From positions 143,586 through 207,585 of the forward strand of contig CALYAW010000002.1 of assembly GCA_944393685.1 (NCBI GenBank): a stretch of 64,000 bases of DNA, given 5' to 3'. The translations under genes were made by a program, and so were the position numbers. Shown in pieces: positions 26,698 to 35,100 of this stretch. This stretch comes from an uncultured Alphaproteobacteria bacterium (lineage in GTDB: Bacteria > Pseudomonadota > Alphaproteobacteria > RF32 > CAG-239). Every line of letters starts with the position of its first letter. Positions within the stretch are counted from its first letter, which is position 1. The notes under the pieces are model-generated. The model did not search any database, was not told the DNA's origin, and worked only from the letters and a program-made list of their open reading frames with translations.

Positions 26698-27105
26698 ATG
26701 CATAAAGAAGAAGTTTTAATGGGGGATTTGGCTTCTGTCATGACGACGCAAAGATGGAAAAACAATCCCGAATCAATTATGCGATTTCTATTTGACAAAA
26801 TCAAAATGTCGCAAGAGATGAGAAAGTATTATACTGTTCTCAGAGAAGAAAGGTTTTCTTTTGAAGAAATGATGCTTATTGCCGCGGAACTCGAAGAAAT
26901 ATCCGATTTGCGGAAAGAGCTCCTATCTCTTTCTACTTTTAAGGCTTGGGCATCTGGAAAGAAAAAAGCTCTCGCAAGACAAGAACGTGAAACGCTTGAT
27001 TTGCGCAGGGTCTGTCAGTATTTTTGTTATTCCTATATTCAGGCCGGAGGACGTAAACAAGATTTGCTTCAAAAGTTTATGGACTATACCTATGCCTGTG
27101 TCTAG
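26698..27105 (+). CDS. Hypothetical helical protein, possible paralogue of its neighbour
   Basis: 135 residues, predicted all-helical, without recognised family. Seen: FSFEEMMLIAAELEEI, LRKELLSLSTFKAW and a Cys/Tyr motif VCQYFCYSYIQ. It lies 25 nt downstream of the previous orphan in the same direction. The start is again SD-less (CCTAATTAAAAA). Ends at a shared terminator. Confidence 0.58.
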   Translation: MHKEEVLMGDLASVMTTQRWKNNPESIMRFLFDKIKMSQEMRKYYTVLREERFSFEEMMLIAAELEEISDLRKELLSLSTFKAWASGKKKALARQERETLDLRRVCQYFCYSYIQAGGRKQDLLQKFMDYTYACV

Positions 27106-27117
27106 TCTTGTTATTGT

Positions 27118-27160
27118 AAAAAAACAGCGTTGCTTAAAAAGACAACGCTGTTTTTTTATA
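27118..27160. terminator. Bidirectional intrinsic terminator
   Basis: AAAAAAACAGCGTTG, loop, CAACGCTGTTTTTTT, between convergent genes. Confidence 0.85.
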
Positions 27161-27168
27161 AATATAAT

Positions 27169-27846
27169 TTAGGCTGCTGCCGTCGCTTTACTATTACTGA
27201 TTAATCCTTCACTGATTTGTAAATTGGTATTAATCATGCTGTCTAATACAGAATCGTTGATATTGTTTATGTCTTTACCTAATTCCAACGTTTTGGCTGA
27301 AACATAATCTGCTAGTTTTACCAAATTACTTCTGGTTTCAGAAGGAAGTTTGCTGTTTTTGGCACTGGCTAACGTCTTGATGTAAATCCATAATTGTAGA
27401 TTATTATCTAGAGCCGTTACCAATTCTTTGGAATTATTTGCCTCTCGTGCACTGGATAAATCAACCGCACATTTCAACAAAGAATATGCTTCTTCTTTTG
27501 CCAAAGAGTTTTTAACAACTGCTAACAATCCCTCTGAAATCTGCATATTGATATTAGCTAGGCAATCAAAGTCGCTTTTGCTCATTGATGTGCCTTTTGA
27601 GAGTGTCATCCTTTCAACAAACCTTGACAATTTGAGCAAATTGTCTCGAATATCTTGGGGAAGCAAATTCTTTGCGCTTTTAAGCGAGGTTTCTATCTCT
27701 ACCCACAATTTCAAATTCTCATCCAAAACCAAAAGTTTAAAACCTTCCTGATCACTGGTTGCCGCTTTTGATAAAGCCATGGCATAATCCATAAGCAGTT
27801 TGGCTTGGTCTTCGGTCTCTTTGATTTGAGTGTCTGTGGTATTCAT
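27169..27846 (-). CDS. Tandem FlaF-domain protein (flagellin biosynthesis/secretion regulator)
   Basis: 225 residues made of two FlaF-like repeats. FlaF in alphaproteobacteria is a flagellin-binding factor that works with FlbT in flagellin synthesis and secretion. Repeat 1 (~10-107) has LDENLKLWVEIETSL, LLPQDIRDNLLKLSRFV and INMQISEGLL. Repeat 2 (~115-216) has LDNNLQLWIYIKTLA, KLPSETRSNLVKLADYV and TNLQISEGLI. The pattern N-[LR]-x-LW..., LP-x-x-[IT]R-x-[ND]-[LI] and N-x-Q-I-x-EGL is the FlaF signature; normal FlaF has it once (~110-125 residues). No flagellin or flbT gene is in the window. It lies downstream of the flg operon and has its own AAGGAAG site. Confidence 0.78.
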   Translation of the reverse strand: MNTTDTQIKETEDQAKLLMDYAMALSKAATSDQEGFKLLVLDENLKLWVEIETSLKSAKNLLPQDIRDNLLKLSRFVERMTLSKGTSMSKSDFDCLANINMQISEGLLAVVKNSLAKEEAYSLLKCAVDLSSAREANNSKELVTALDNNLQLWIYIKTLASAKNSKLPSETRSNLVKLADYVSAKTLELGKDINNINDSVLDSMINTNLQISEGLISNSKATAAA

Positions 27847-27932
27847 TTCGCTTCCTTTATAAAAAAATCATCACACTTTAGTAATATAACGACTATTTTG
27901 TCGGTTTAAACATTATTTTTTTTTCATCCACT

Positions 27933-28080
27933 AAAAAAATCTGCCTCCACAGATTGGGGAATTTATGTAGAGGCAGACTTCTCGGGGAATGTACAGGGCT
28001 GAAGAAGCCTCTGTACGGTATTTTTAAGAAAAAATTGGGGAGATTTTTCCTTAAAAATTGGGGAATAACATAATAATAAA
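27933..28080 (-). ncRNA. Candidate 3'-UTR-derived small RNA with four CCCC loops
   Basis: Downstream of flgH on the same strand, no ORF. Read on the minus strand it contains: a single-stranded UUCCCCAA (at 28060-28063); a 15-bp hairpin (28021-28057) with loop CUCCCCA; a bulged hairpin GTACAG/CTGTAC (27991-28016); a single-stranded UUCCCCGA (27984-27987); and a terminator hairpin TCTGCCTC/GAGGCAGA (27940-27977) whose loop has UUCCCCAA, followed by seven U (27933-27939). All four C4 motifs are exposed. They are complementary to the GGGG ribosome sites of flgF, flgG and flgH. No dedicated promoter was seen, so processing from the flg mRNA is likely. Confidence 0.55.
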
Positions 28081-28142
28081 AACTCTTCTTGGATTGCTTC
28101 TTTGCAAAAGATGAAACTTTATATAAACATTATTGCCTTAAA

Positions 28143-28907
28143 TTAGAATGGTGCAATAATATCTAAAATCTGTCGACCATAGCGAGGCTGCTGGACATCA
28201 CTGACAACACCTTGTCCGCCATATGAGACGCGAAGCTCTGCAATCTTGCTCGATTCAATGGTATTGTTTGATGTTATGTCTGCTCGACGGATAATACCTT
28301 TCATGGTTAGGCGACGAAGCTCATAGCTAACTCGAATTTCTTGCGTTCCCTCAATTACAAGATTGCCGTTAGGTAAAACCTGAGTTACCATCGCTGCCAT
28401 GGTCATTTCTATGTTCTCTTTACGATCAACTTTTCCATCTGCCGAAATCTCCCGATTGGAATTGATATCCAAAAGAGCTGACGGGTTAACAGCATCCGGC
28501 AAATAATCCTTCATATACGTCTCATAGCCGGCAAATGCATTGATACCCATCGAATCCTTATTATCATCTCGGTTCTGTTCCATCTCATTTTCCATCAAAG
28601 CATTGTCTTTGGCAGAAACGATTACTGTAATGATATCTCCGACTTTTGAGGCGCGCTGATCTTTGAAAAATCCGCTTGATCCCGGTTTCCACAAAGAGTT
28701 GGCTCCAGCCGGGGCATTTATGGTTTGAGGCATGGGCATACTAACTGGCTGATAATCTGCTGCTGTTGTCGGATTCTCAATCGGTGTTAATGGAGGCTCT
28801 TGACCTACTTGTTGCAATCTGTTCCACATACCGCAGCCAGAAAGAGACGTTGCCAGCAATAAGGCGACAATCCCTTTACTCAGATTTTGGTGTTTGGTTA
28901 TTTTCAT
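28143..28907 (-). CDS. flgH: Flagellar L-ring protein FlgH
   Basis: Outer-membrane lipoprotein that forms the L ring around the flagellar rod. 254 residues. Seen: signal peptide with lipobox TSLSGCG (Cys ~26), SLWKPGSSGFFKDQRASKVGD split around the conserved SLW, DIITVIVSAKDNAL, RVSYELRRLTMKGIIR and the terminal SYGGQGVVSDVQQPRYGRQI. Ribosome site TTGGGGAG, 9 nt before ATG and adjacent to the flgA stop. Last gene of flgF-flgG-flgA-flgH; a candidate RNA follows. Confidence 0.96.
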   Translation of the reverse strand: MKITKHQNLSKGIVALLLATSLSGCGMWNRLQQVGQEPPLTPIENPTTAADYQPVSMPMPQTINAPAGANSLWKPGSSGFFKDQRASKVGDIITVIVSAKDNALMENEMEQNRDDNKDSMGINAFAGYETYMKDYLPDAVNPSALLDINSNREISADGKVDRKENIEMTMAAMVTQVLPNGNLVIEGTQEIRVSYELRRLTMKGIIRRADITSNNTIESSKIAELRVSYGGQGVVSDVQQPRYGRQILDIIAPF

Positions 28908-28924
28908 AATTAATAGCTCCCCAA

Positions 28925-29641
28925 CTATTCGTTATCTATTTCAACCGTTGCGGCATCAATAACTCTGGCATTGAAACTCTTACCGCTCTTGGTATTGGTT
29001 AATTCTATATATTGTTTGGCTGCTCCGTCTTCTTGCGCTTCTGCTTTGGAGGTTATTTGTAAGCCTTTGGATTTATATATAACGGTTACAACATCCCCCT
29101 TGTGAATAAGAACTTTTTGGCCCACCTCTCGATCCATGACAATCTTACCGGCTTTGAGCATTTTTTTTGCCTGAAGACCAATTAACTTCTCTTTATCAAT
29201 GATGTTATTTTCTTTTACTCTATTGGCTCGGATACTAATCTCTTTGAGCATATCTTCCGTAATAAGTGTTCCTTTTTCAATTGTTGTTTCCGGAACATAG
29301 GCTCTTACTCGGATATAATATTTTCCGCTCAGACGTGTTTTATCTTTCGATTCACCATCGGCAAAAATTTCCGCATTACTCGAAAACGTTCCCTGCTCAA
29401 TGTCTATCTTCAGATTGGAAATCATTATCTTAACCAATTTCGCTTTTTGTAAGACAAAACTTGTCTTGCCTCCAAAAAATTCTATTTCCACATCTTCTCC
29501 ATATCCTTGATTTTCGAACTCTTTCCGAACCGCTCGACCTAAATCTTCTTCGTTGAGAAGCAAAATATCTTGCCCAAACGCTGAAAACGTCATCAAGAAT
29601 AAGAACAAAAATGAAGATAGTATTTTGGTTAACATCGTCAC
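28925..29641 (-). CDS. flgA: Flagellar P-ring assembly chaperone FlgA
   Basis: Periplasmic chaperone needed to assemble FlgI into the P ring. 238 residues. Seen: signal peptide (ILSSFLFLFLMTFSAFG), an N-terminal strand-rich part, and a C-terminal SAF domain (RAYVPETTIEKGTLITEDM, ANRVKENNIIDKEKLIG, KAGKIVMDREVGQ, IHKGDVVTVIYKSKGLQI). GTG start at 29641 is spaced correctly from AAAGG; an in-frame ATG follows two codons later. 15 nt downstream of flgG. Confidence 0.93.
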   Translation of the reverse strand: MTMLTKILSSFLFLFLMTFSAFGQDILLLNEEDLGRAVRKEFENQGYGEDVEIEFFGGKTSFVLQKAKLVKIMISNLKIDIEQGTFSSNAEIFADGESKDKTRLSGKYYIRVRAYVPETTIEKGTLITEDMLKEISIRANRVKENNIIDKEKLIGLQAKKMLKAGKIVMDREVGQKVLIHKGDVVTVIYKSKGLQITSKAEAQEDGAAKQYIELTNTKSGKSFNARVIDAATVEIDNE

Positions 29642-29656
29642 GTGTTTTTGCCTTTG

Positions 29657-30445
29657 TTATTTTAATTGGTTAATGGTCGTTAACATTTGATCTGCCGTAG
29701 AAATGATTTTTGAATTCATTTCATAAGCGCGTTGTGCTGAAACTAATTCGGTAATTTCTGTAACGGCATTAACATTGGATGTGCTGAGATATCCTTGCAA
29801 AATAGAACCAAATCCTTCCGCATCCGGATTGTCCAAAACAGGAGCGCCTGAGGCGGCCGTTTCTGTAAACAAATTATCTCCGATTGCCTCTAAACCGGCC
29901 TCGTTGACAAAAGTTGCCAATTCCAGCTGACCGACATTGACTTCATCTGTCTCTCCGTCTTGTTTAATCCACACTTCTCCCGAACTGTTAACATATACTT
30001 CTACTGCGTCGTCCGGAATGGTAATCTCGGGCTGAACAACGTAACCATCATGAGTTACGATAACTCCGTCACCGTTACGTTGAAAGGCTCCGTCTCTGGT
30101 GTAGCCGATACCTTTTCCTTCCGGAAGTTCTATTTGAAAATAGCCTCTGCCCTTAATGGCTAAGTCTAAACTATTATCTGTTTTGACTAAACCTCCCCCT
30201 TCGGTAATCCTATAAACAGCAGCCGTTTGCACACCCAGACCAAGTTGGATGCCTGAGGGGATAATCGTATTATCGGCAGATGATGATGATCCCGGACGAA
30301 TGATATTTTGATACAATAAATCGTTAAATTCGGCTCGGCGCTTGGTATAAGCTGTGGTATTCATGTTGGCTAAGTTGTTGGCAATGACGTCAACATTGGT
30401 TTGTTGAGCCAACATTCCTGAAGCACCTATATATAATGATCTCAT
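29657..30445 (-). CDS. flgG: Flagellar distal rod protein FlgG
   Basis: Forms the distal rod of the flagellum. 262 residues. Seen: N-terminal rod domain (LYIGASGMLAQQTNVDVIAN, NLANMNTTAYTKRRAEF), the DNSLDLAIKGRGYFQIELP segment, GYTRDGAFQRNGDGVIVTHDG and the C-terminal coiled segment (YLSTSNVNAVTEITELVSAQ, RAYEMNSKIISTADQML). Ribosome site GAGGGGAA. 16 nt downstream of flgF. Confidence 0.96.
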   Translation of the reverse strand: MRSLYIGASGMLAQQTNVDVIANNLANMNTTAYTKRRAEFNDLLYQNIIRPGSSSSADNTIIPSGIQLGLGVQTAAVYRITEGGGLVKTDNSLDLAIKGRGYFQIELPEGKGIGYTRDGAFQRNGDGVIVTHDGYVVQPEITIPDDAVEVYVNSSGEVWIKQDGETDEVNVGQLELATFVNEAGLEAIGDNLFTETAASGAPVLDNPDAEGFGSILQGYLSTSNVNAVTEITELVSAQRAYEMNSKIISTADQMLTTINQLK

Positions 30446-30461
30446 TAATTTTCCCCTCGTC

Positions 30462-31205
30462 TTATGCTAATTGGGCATATGTTGAAATTGTATTCGAAAT
30501 TCTGTCGTGTTCTTGATCTATCATCTGTTGAACATAATCATATGAACGCTGAATCTTTATTAACTTGGTCATCTCTTCAATGGCATTGACATTTGACTTT
30601 TCTATCACTCCCTGAGCAACCTTTATATTTTCACTGCCAATGGTCATGGTATTGTTCGGAACATTCTCAAACATTGTTCCGGCAACTTTTAATAATTTTT
30701 GATTATCCTCAAAGGATGCTAGTTTTAAACGGCCTACAAGACCATTTTCCGTAATTACGTCTCCACTTTCCGTAATGGTTATCTCCGTCTCTCCTGGTGC
30801 GATAAAAATAGGCGTATTGTTTTCTGAAAGAACGACCGCTCCCTCGTTTGTAATCAGCTTGCCGTCACTATCCAATGAAAACTGACCTTTACGCGTGTAT
30901 CTTTCACCACCTTGCGTATCCAAACAGAAAAAAGCATCTCCTTGTATGGCCAAATCAAAGGTATTTCCTGTTTTGGACATTGGACCTTCTGAAAAATCTT
31001 GAATCGAACCATAATCTTGAGTGAAATAAAGAGGCGCTTTGCCTATTCCTGATGCCTGCGGTGTTTGTACCAAATATGATGTAAACAGGGCATCGTCTTG
31101 CTTGTATCCTGCGGTGTTCATATTGGCCATGTTGTTGGAAACAATATCCATCTGTTTCCACAATGCCATTTGCCGTGATAAAGCAATATAATTTGTGTTA
31201 TCCAT
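30462..31205 (-). CDS. flgF: Flagellar proximal rod protein FlgF
   Basis: Proximal rod component. 247 residues, related to FlgG. Seen: YIALSRQMALWKQMDIVSNN, ANMNTAGYKQDDALF, TGNTFDLAIQGDAFFCLDTQ, YTRKGQFSLDSDGKLIT and EKSNVNAIEEMTKLIKIQRS. First gene of the operon, behind a sigma-54 promoter with an AAGGGGAAAA ribosome site. FlgF-FlgG-FlgA-FlgH is the usual alphaproteobacterial order. Confidence 0.95.
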   Translation of the reverse strand: MDNTNYIALSRQMALWKQMDIVSNNMANMNTAGYKQDDALFTSYLVQTPQASGIGKAPLYFTQDYGSIQDFSEGPMSKTGNTFDLAIQGDAFFCLDTQGGERYTRKGQFSLDSDGKLITNEGAVVLSENNTPIFIAPGETEITITESGDVITENGLVGRLKLASFEDNQKLLKVAGTMFENVPNNTMTIGSENIKVAQGVIEKSNVNAIEEMTKLIKIQRSYDYVQQMIDQEHDRISNTISTYAQLA

Positions 31206-31255
31206 GTTTATTTTCCCCTTAATAGTATGGATATAAATCTTGTTGCCATATCATA

Positions 31256-31271
31256 TGCAAAAGTCGTGCCA
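31256..31271 (-). promoter_or_regulatory. Sigma-54 (-24/-12) promoter of the flgFGAH operon
   Basis: On the minus strand: TGGCACGACTTTTGCA, matching TGGCACG-N4-TTGCW, with GG and GC ten nucleotides apart as sigma-54 requires. It lies ~50 nt upstream of the flgF ATG. Sigma-54 control of hook-basal body genes is known in Caulobacter-type flagellar cascades. Confidence 0.8.
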
Positions 31272-31488
31272 AATTTATTTTTGTCTTTTGTCAAAGCGAG
31301 GATTGATTTATGGTTTAAATGTTGTGAAAAATATCCGATAATAAAATAAATATCAATTTAGCTCTTTTGAGGATGTCTCACAATGTCTTATCAATCTCTT
31401 TCTATCCTCTGCACAAACATGCACAACCGCTCCTTCGTGCAGCGAGCTCGGATACACAAAATCTGCCTCACAATGTTCCGGCAAAACA

Positions 31489-32109
31489 ATGCTCTATTGT
31501 CCGTTCGATAAGACAAAAGTTTTTTGCGAAGATGGATCCTCTTGTGATTCTCTTGGCTTTACCGACATCGTCTCCGAATGTCCAGGAAGTTATGTCAAAT
31601 GTCCGACTGATGCCACTAAGGGTAAATGCGATTTCGAAGCTTCTCCTGGAGACTTGAAATATTCCTTGCGAACATCAGATCATAATGGTTGGCTTTTGTG
31701 TAACGGAAGAGTCTATGATAAAAATAAGTATCCGGAACTTTATAGTGCAATCAGTGGCTCTTTCGGTAGCAATCTCCCTAATTATTCCGGATATTTCCTT
31801 AAGGCTGCGGCATATTCATATGCCTCTTCATTCAAAACTGCACAACAAGCTGGCTTACCCAATATTACAGCCTATGGTCCAGCAATGGATGACCAAACTC
31901 AAAATCCTGGTTTAGGAGGAGCATTTTATAAATACACCACTAGTTATGCTTATGATGCAAAATCAGAACTATCGGGATCTGGCTGGAGATTAGGATTTGA
32001 TGCTTCTAAATCCAACTCCATTTATGGTCGTTCATCAACCGTTACTCCGCAAATGTCTTCATTTATGCCGGAAGAAAAAAGAACTAAAAACATAACCATA
32101 AAACTCTAA
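31489..32109 (+). CDS. Cys-rich protein with phage tail-collar domain, N terminus probably frameshifted
   Basis: 206 residues from the first in-frame ATG. Two Cys repeats ([SC]-x-x-LG[YF]...CP-x-D-x-x-K-x-x-C) precede a tail-collar domain (GWLLCNGRVYDKNKYPELY, GLPNIT, FDASKSNSIYGRSSTVTPQ). The first repeat begins before this ATG (codons from ~31435: SCSELGYTKSASQCSGKT), so the real start is upstream. No start codon exists in this frame back to the stop at ~31342. A perfect GAGGA-ATG (31369-31373, ATG 31383) sits in another frame, and the frame upstream here encodes a hydrophobic signal-like LINLFLSSAQTC. A frameshift or sequencing error near 31386 is likely. Confidence 0.65.
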   Translation: MLYCPFDKTKVFCEDGSSCDSLGFTDIVSECPGSYVKCPTDATKGKCDFEASPGDLKYSLRTSDHNGWLLCNGRVYDKNKYPELYSAISGSFGSNLPNYSGYFLKAAAYSYASSFKTAQQAGLPNITAYGPAMDDQTQNPGLGGAFYKYTTSYAYDAKSELSGSGWRLGFDASKSNSIYGRSSTVTPQMSSFMPEEKRTKNITIKL

Positions 32110-32150
32110 CGGCAGCCTCATAAATCTTTTAGGCTGTCGTTTTTTATTAT
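32109..32150. terminator. Bidirectional intrinsic terminator
   Basis: ACGGCAGCCT, 12-nt loop, AGGCTGTCGTTTTTT between the tail-collar gene and convergent mfd. Confidence 0.75.
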
Positions 32151-35100
32151 AACAAACTTGCTATTTTTCCTACGTATTTGCGAATGGTTTCTATTCGGGT
32201 TTTATAGGAAGATAAATCTTTCTCTATAAACAGCTTTTGATCCGGACGTATCTTGACCGCCCCAAATTGCGTGGCCACAAATTCTATGAGTTTGTCCGGT
32301 TTGGCAAAAATATTGTTGCGTAATCCAATTAAAATACCTTTGGCGCCAGCATCTATCCTGTCTATATTTGATGCTTTACATAATAGCTTGATTTCTACTG
32401 TTTGCAGCAAATTTTCAACCTCTTCGGGAAGAGATCCAAACCGGTCTATTAATTCTTCTCTCATATCGGCTATTTCTTCATTATTTGACAACTCGCCAAT
32501 ACGTTTATACAACCCTAGGCGCACCCCTAAATCTCTGACATATTTTTCCGGTATCATAATCGGAATTCCGGTTGTTATTTGCGGAGCCCAATCTTCTATT
32601 TGTTTTGTTTGTTGTTCAGCCTGAGAACCTGCTCGCAAACGAAGTATTTCTTCTTCCAACATGTGTTGATAAAGCGATATTCCAACCTCTTTTATGTGCC
32701 CTGATTGCTCCTCTCCCAAGACATTGCCGGAACCTCGAATATCCATATCATGACTGGCAAGAGAAAATCCTGCTCCCAATGTGTCTAATGCCTGAAGTAT
32801 ACTCAAACGTCTCTCGGCAATCGGCTTAAGTTGTTTCTTGGGAGGAATGGTGAAATAACAATACCCTCGTAATTTGCCTCGTCCGACACGCCCTTTTAAT
32901 TGATACAACTGCGCTAAACCAAACATGTCCGAACGATGTACTATCATCGTGTTTACGGAGGGCATATCTATGCCGGATTCAATAATGGTGGTTGAAAGCA
33001 ACAGGTCTGCTTTTCCGTCTGCAAAATCTGTCATCACATCTTCAAGTTGCTTTACCGGCATTTGTCCATGCGCAACCAAAATTTTGATATCAGGAACTAG
33101 GGCTCGTAATTTTTGTTCCATTTCGGAAATATCTGAAACTCTCGGACAAACAAAAAATACTTGCCCGCCTCGGAATTTCTCACGATAAATCGCCTCTTTT
33201 ATCATAACACTGTCAAACGGCATGACAAACGTGCGTGCTGCCAATCTGTCAACCGGTGGTGTCGCTATAATACTTAGTTGTTTGACACCGGTCAGCGAAA
33301 GTTGCAATGTTCTGGGAATGGGGGTAGCGGTTAATGTTAAAACATGAACGTCTGATTTCAACTGCTTGAGTTTTTCTTTGTGGGCTACGCCAAAATGCTG
33401 TTCTTCATCAATAATAATCATCCCTAGATTACAAAATTCTATATCTTTGGATAACAAAGAATGTGTTCCTATTACAATCTCGACCGAACCGTCTTTCAGA
33501 CCCTGACGAGTTAAGGCCGCTTCTTTCGGGGTTACTAAACGAGACAACATTCTGACACGAACAGGAAAGCCTTCCATTCGTTGTTTGAAATTTTGATAAT
33601 GTTGACGCGCCAATAAAGTGGTCGGAACAATTAGTGCTACCTGTGCGCCCGACACCGCAACGGCAAATGCCGCTCGCAAGGCTACTTCCGTCTTGCCGAA
33701 ACCAACATCGCCGCATATCAATCTATCCATTGGAATTGAAGCGTTTAAGTCTGCCATTACATCTGAAATGGCATTCAACTGATCATCTGTTTCGTTATAG
33801 GGAAAACGCGCACAAAAATCATCAAACAAACCTTGCGGCGGAACATAACAATCTGCTTTCTTAAGCTGCCGCTCTGCGGCTATTTTTATTAATTTTTCCG
33901 CAATATCTTTTATACGTTGTTTGACTTTGGCCTTTTTGGCTTGCCAAGCTACACCTCCAAGCGTATCAAGCTCTATGTTCTCGTCTTCTATTCCATAACG
34001 CGAAACAACATCAATATTCTCAACAGGAACAAATAATTTCGCCTCATTGGCATATATTATTTTGAGACAGTCATGCGGCGCTCCTCCTGCCATTATATTT
34101 TCGAGACCCATAAAGCGCCCTATGCCGTGTTCTATATGAACAACTAATTCTCCAACACTTAATGCCGATATGTCCGCTATCAAATCTTTGGAAGTTATTT
34201 TTTTGACTTTATGTTGTTTGCGTTCGCCAAGAATATCCGCTTCTGCTATGACTATCATATCTGATGTTTTGAACCCATGCGAAAGCGGCATTACAACAAG
34301 AACTGTCTTTTGGGAAGACTTTTCAATTGCTTCCGACCAAGTTTCCGCATAGCTTAAATTCGGAATTTCATACTCGTTCATTAAACCAAACAAACGTTCT
34401 CTTGAACCTTCCGTATAGCACGCTATTATTTTTTTGCTTTTGGCGTATTCTTGCAGATAGTCTTTTAAATCCGTATAAACTTTTGCTGCTCCGGAATTGT
34501 GTGCGCTAGAAAAATTACGTATCGGCAATACACCGCAATTATGAACTTTTTCTGCCTCTGGTAGACTTAAATTCGTCAAACTTACAGCTTTGCGGCGCTC
34601 AAATATCGATTTTAGCTCTGTTGCTTGCAGATAGAGTAACTCCGGCTTAATTGGCCTATAAACATCTATTTCTGAACCTGATTTGACCTGAAGCGCTTCT
34701 AAACGCGCTTGATAATAATCTATGATGCTCTCTGTTTTGGAATGAGCAGCTTGCTCAACGTCTTTGCCGCTAATGATATAAGCCGATGGCAAATAATCAA
34801 ATAATGACGGGAGCGGGTCTGAATAAAAAAATGGAAGCCAGTTTTCATAACCAAGATATTTTTTGCCATTTGAAATTGCTTCATATATCTCATCTTCGTT
34901 AAATGCTGCTCCAAATGCTTCTCGATAAGCAGAACGAAAGTTTTTTATGGTATTGGCATCTAGAATGACTTCATTTACAACCTGGAATGTATATTTTTTT
35001 ATTTCTCCTGTGGTTCGTTGGCTCATTGCATCAAAAGTACGAATTCTCTCAATCTCTTCATCAAACAAGTCTATGCGTAGCGGCTCTTGGCTACCAACAG

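Noticed and set aside
27933..28080. CsrB-like RNA on the plus strand (GGGGA motifs in loops)
   Set aside because: The plus strand has no T tract after its hairpins and no promoter, while the minus strand ends in a clear terminator and follows flgH.
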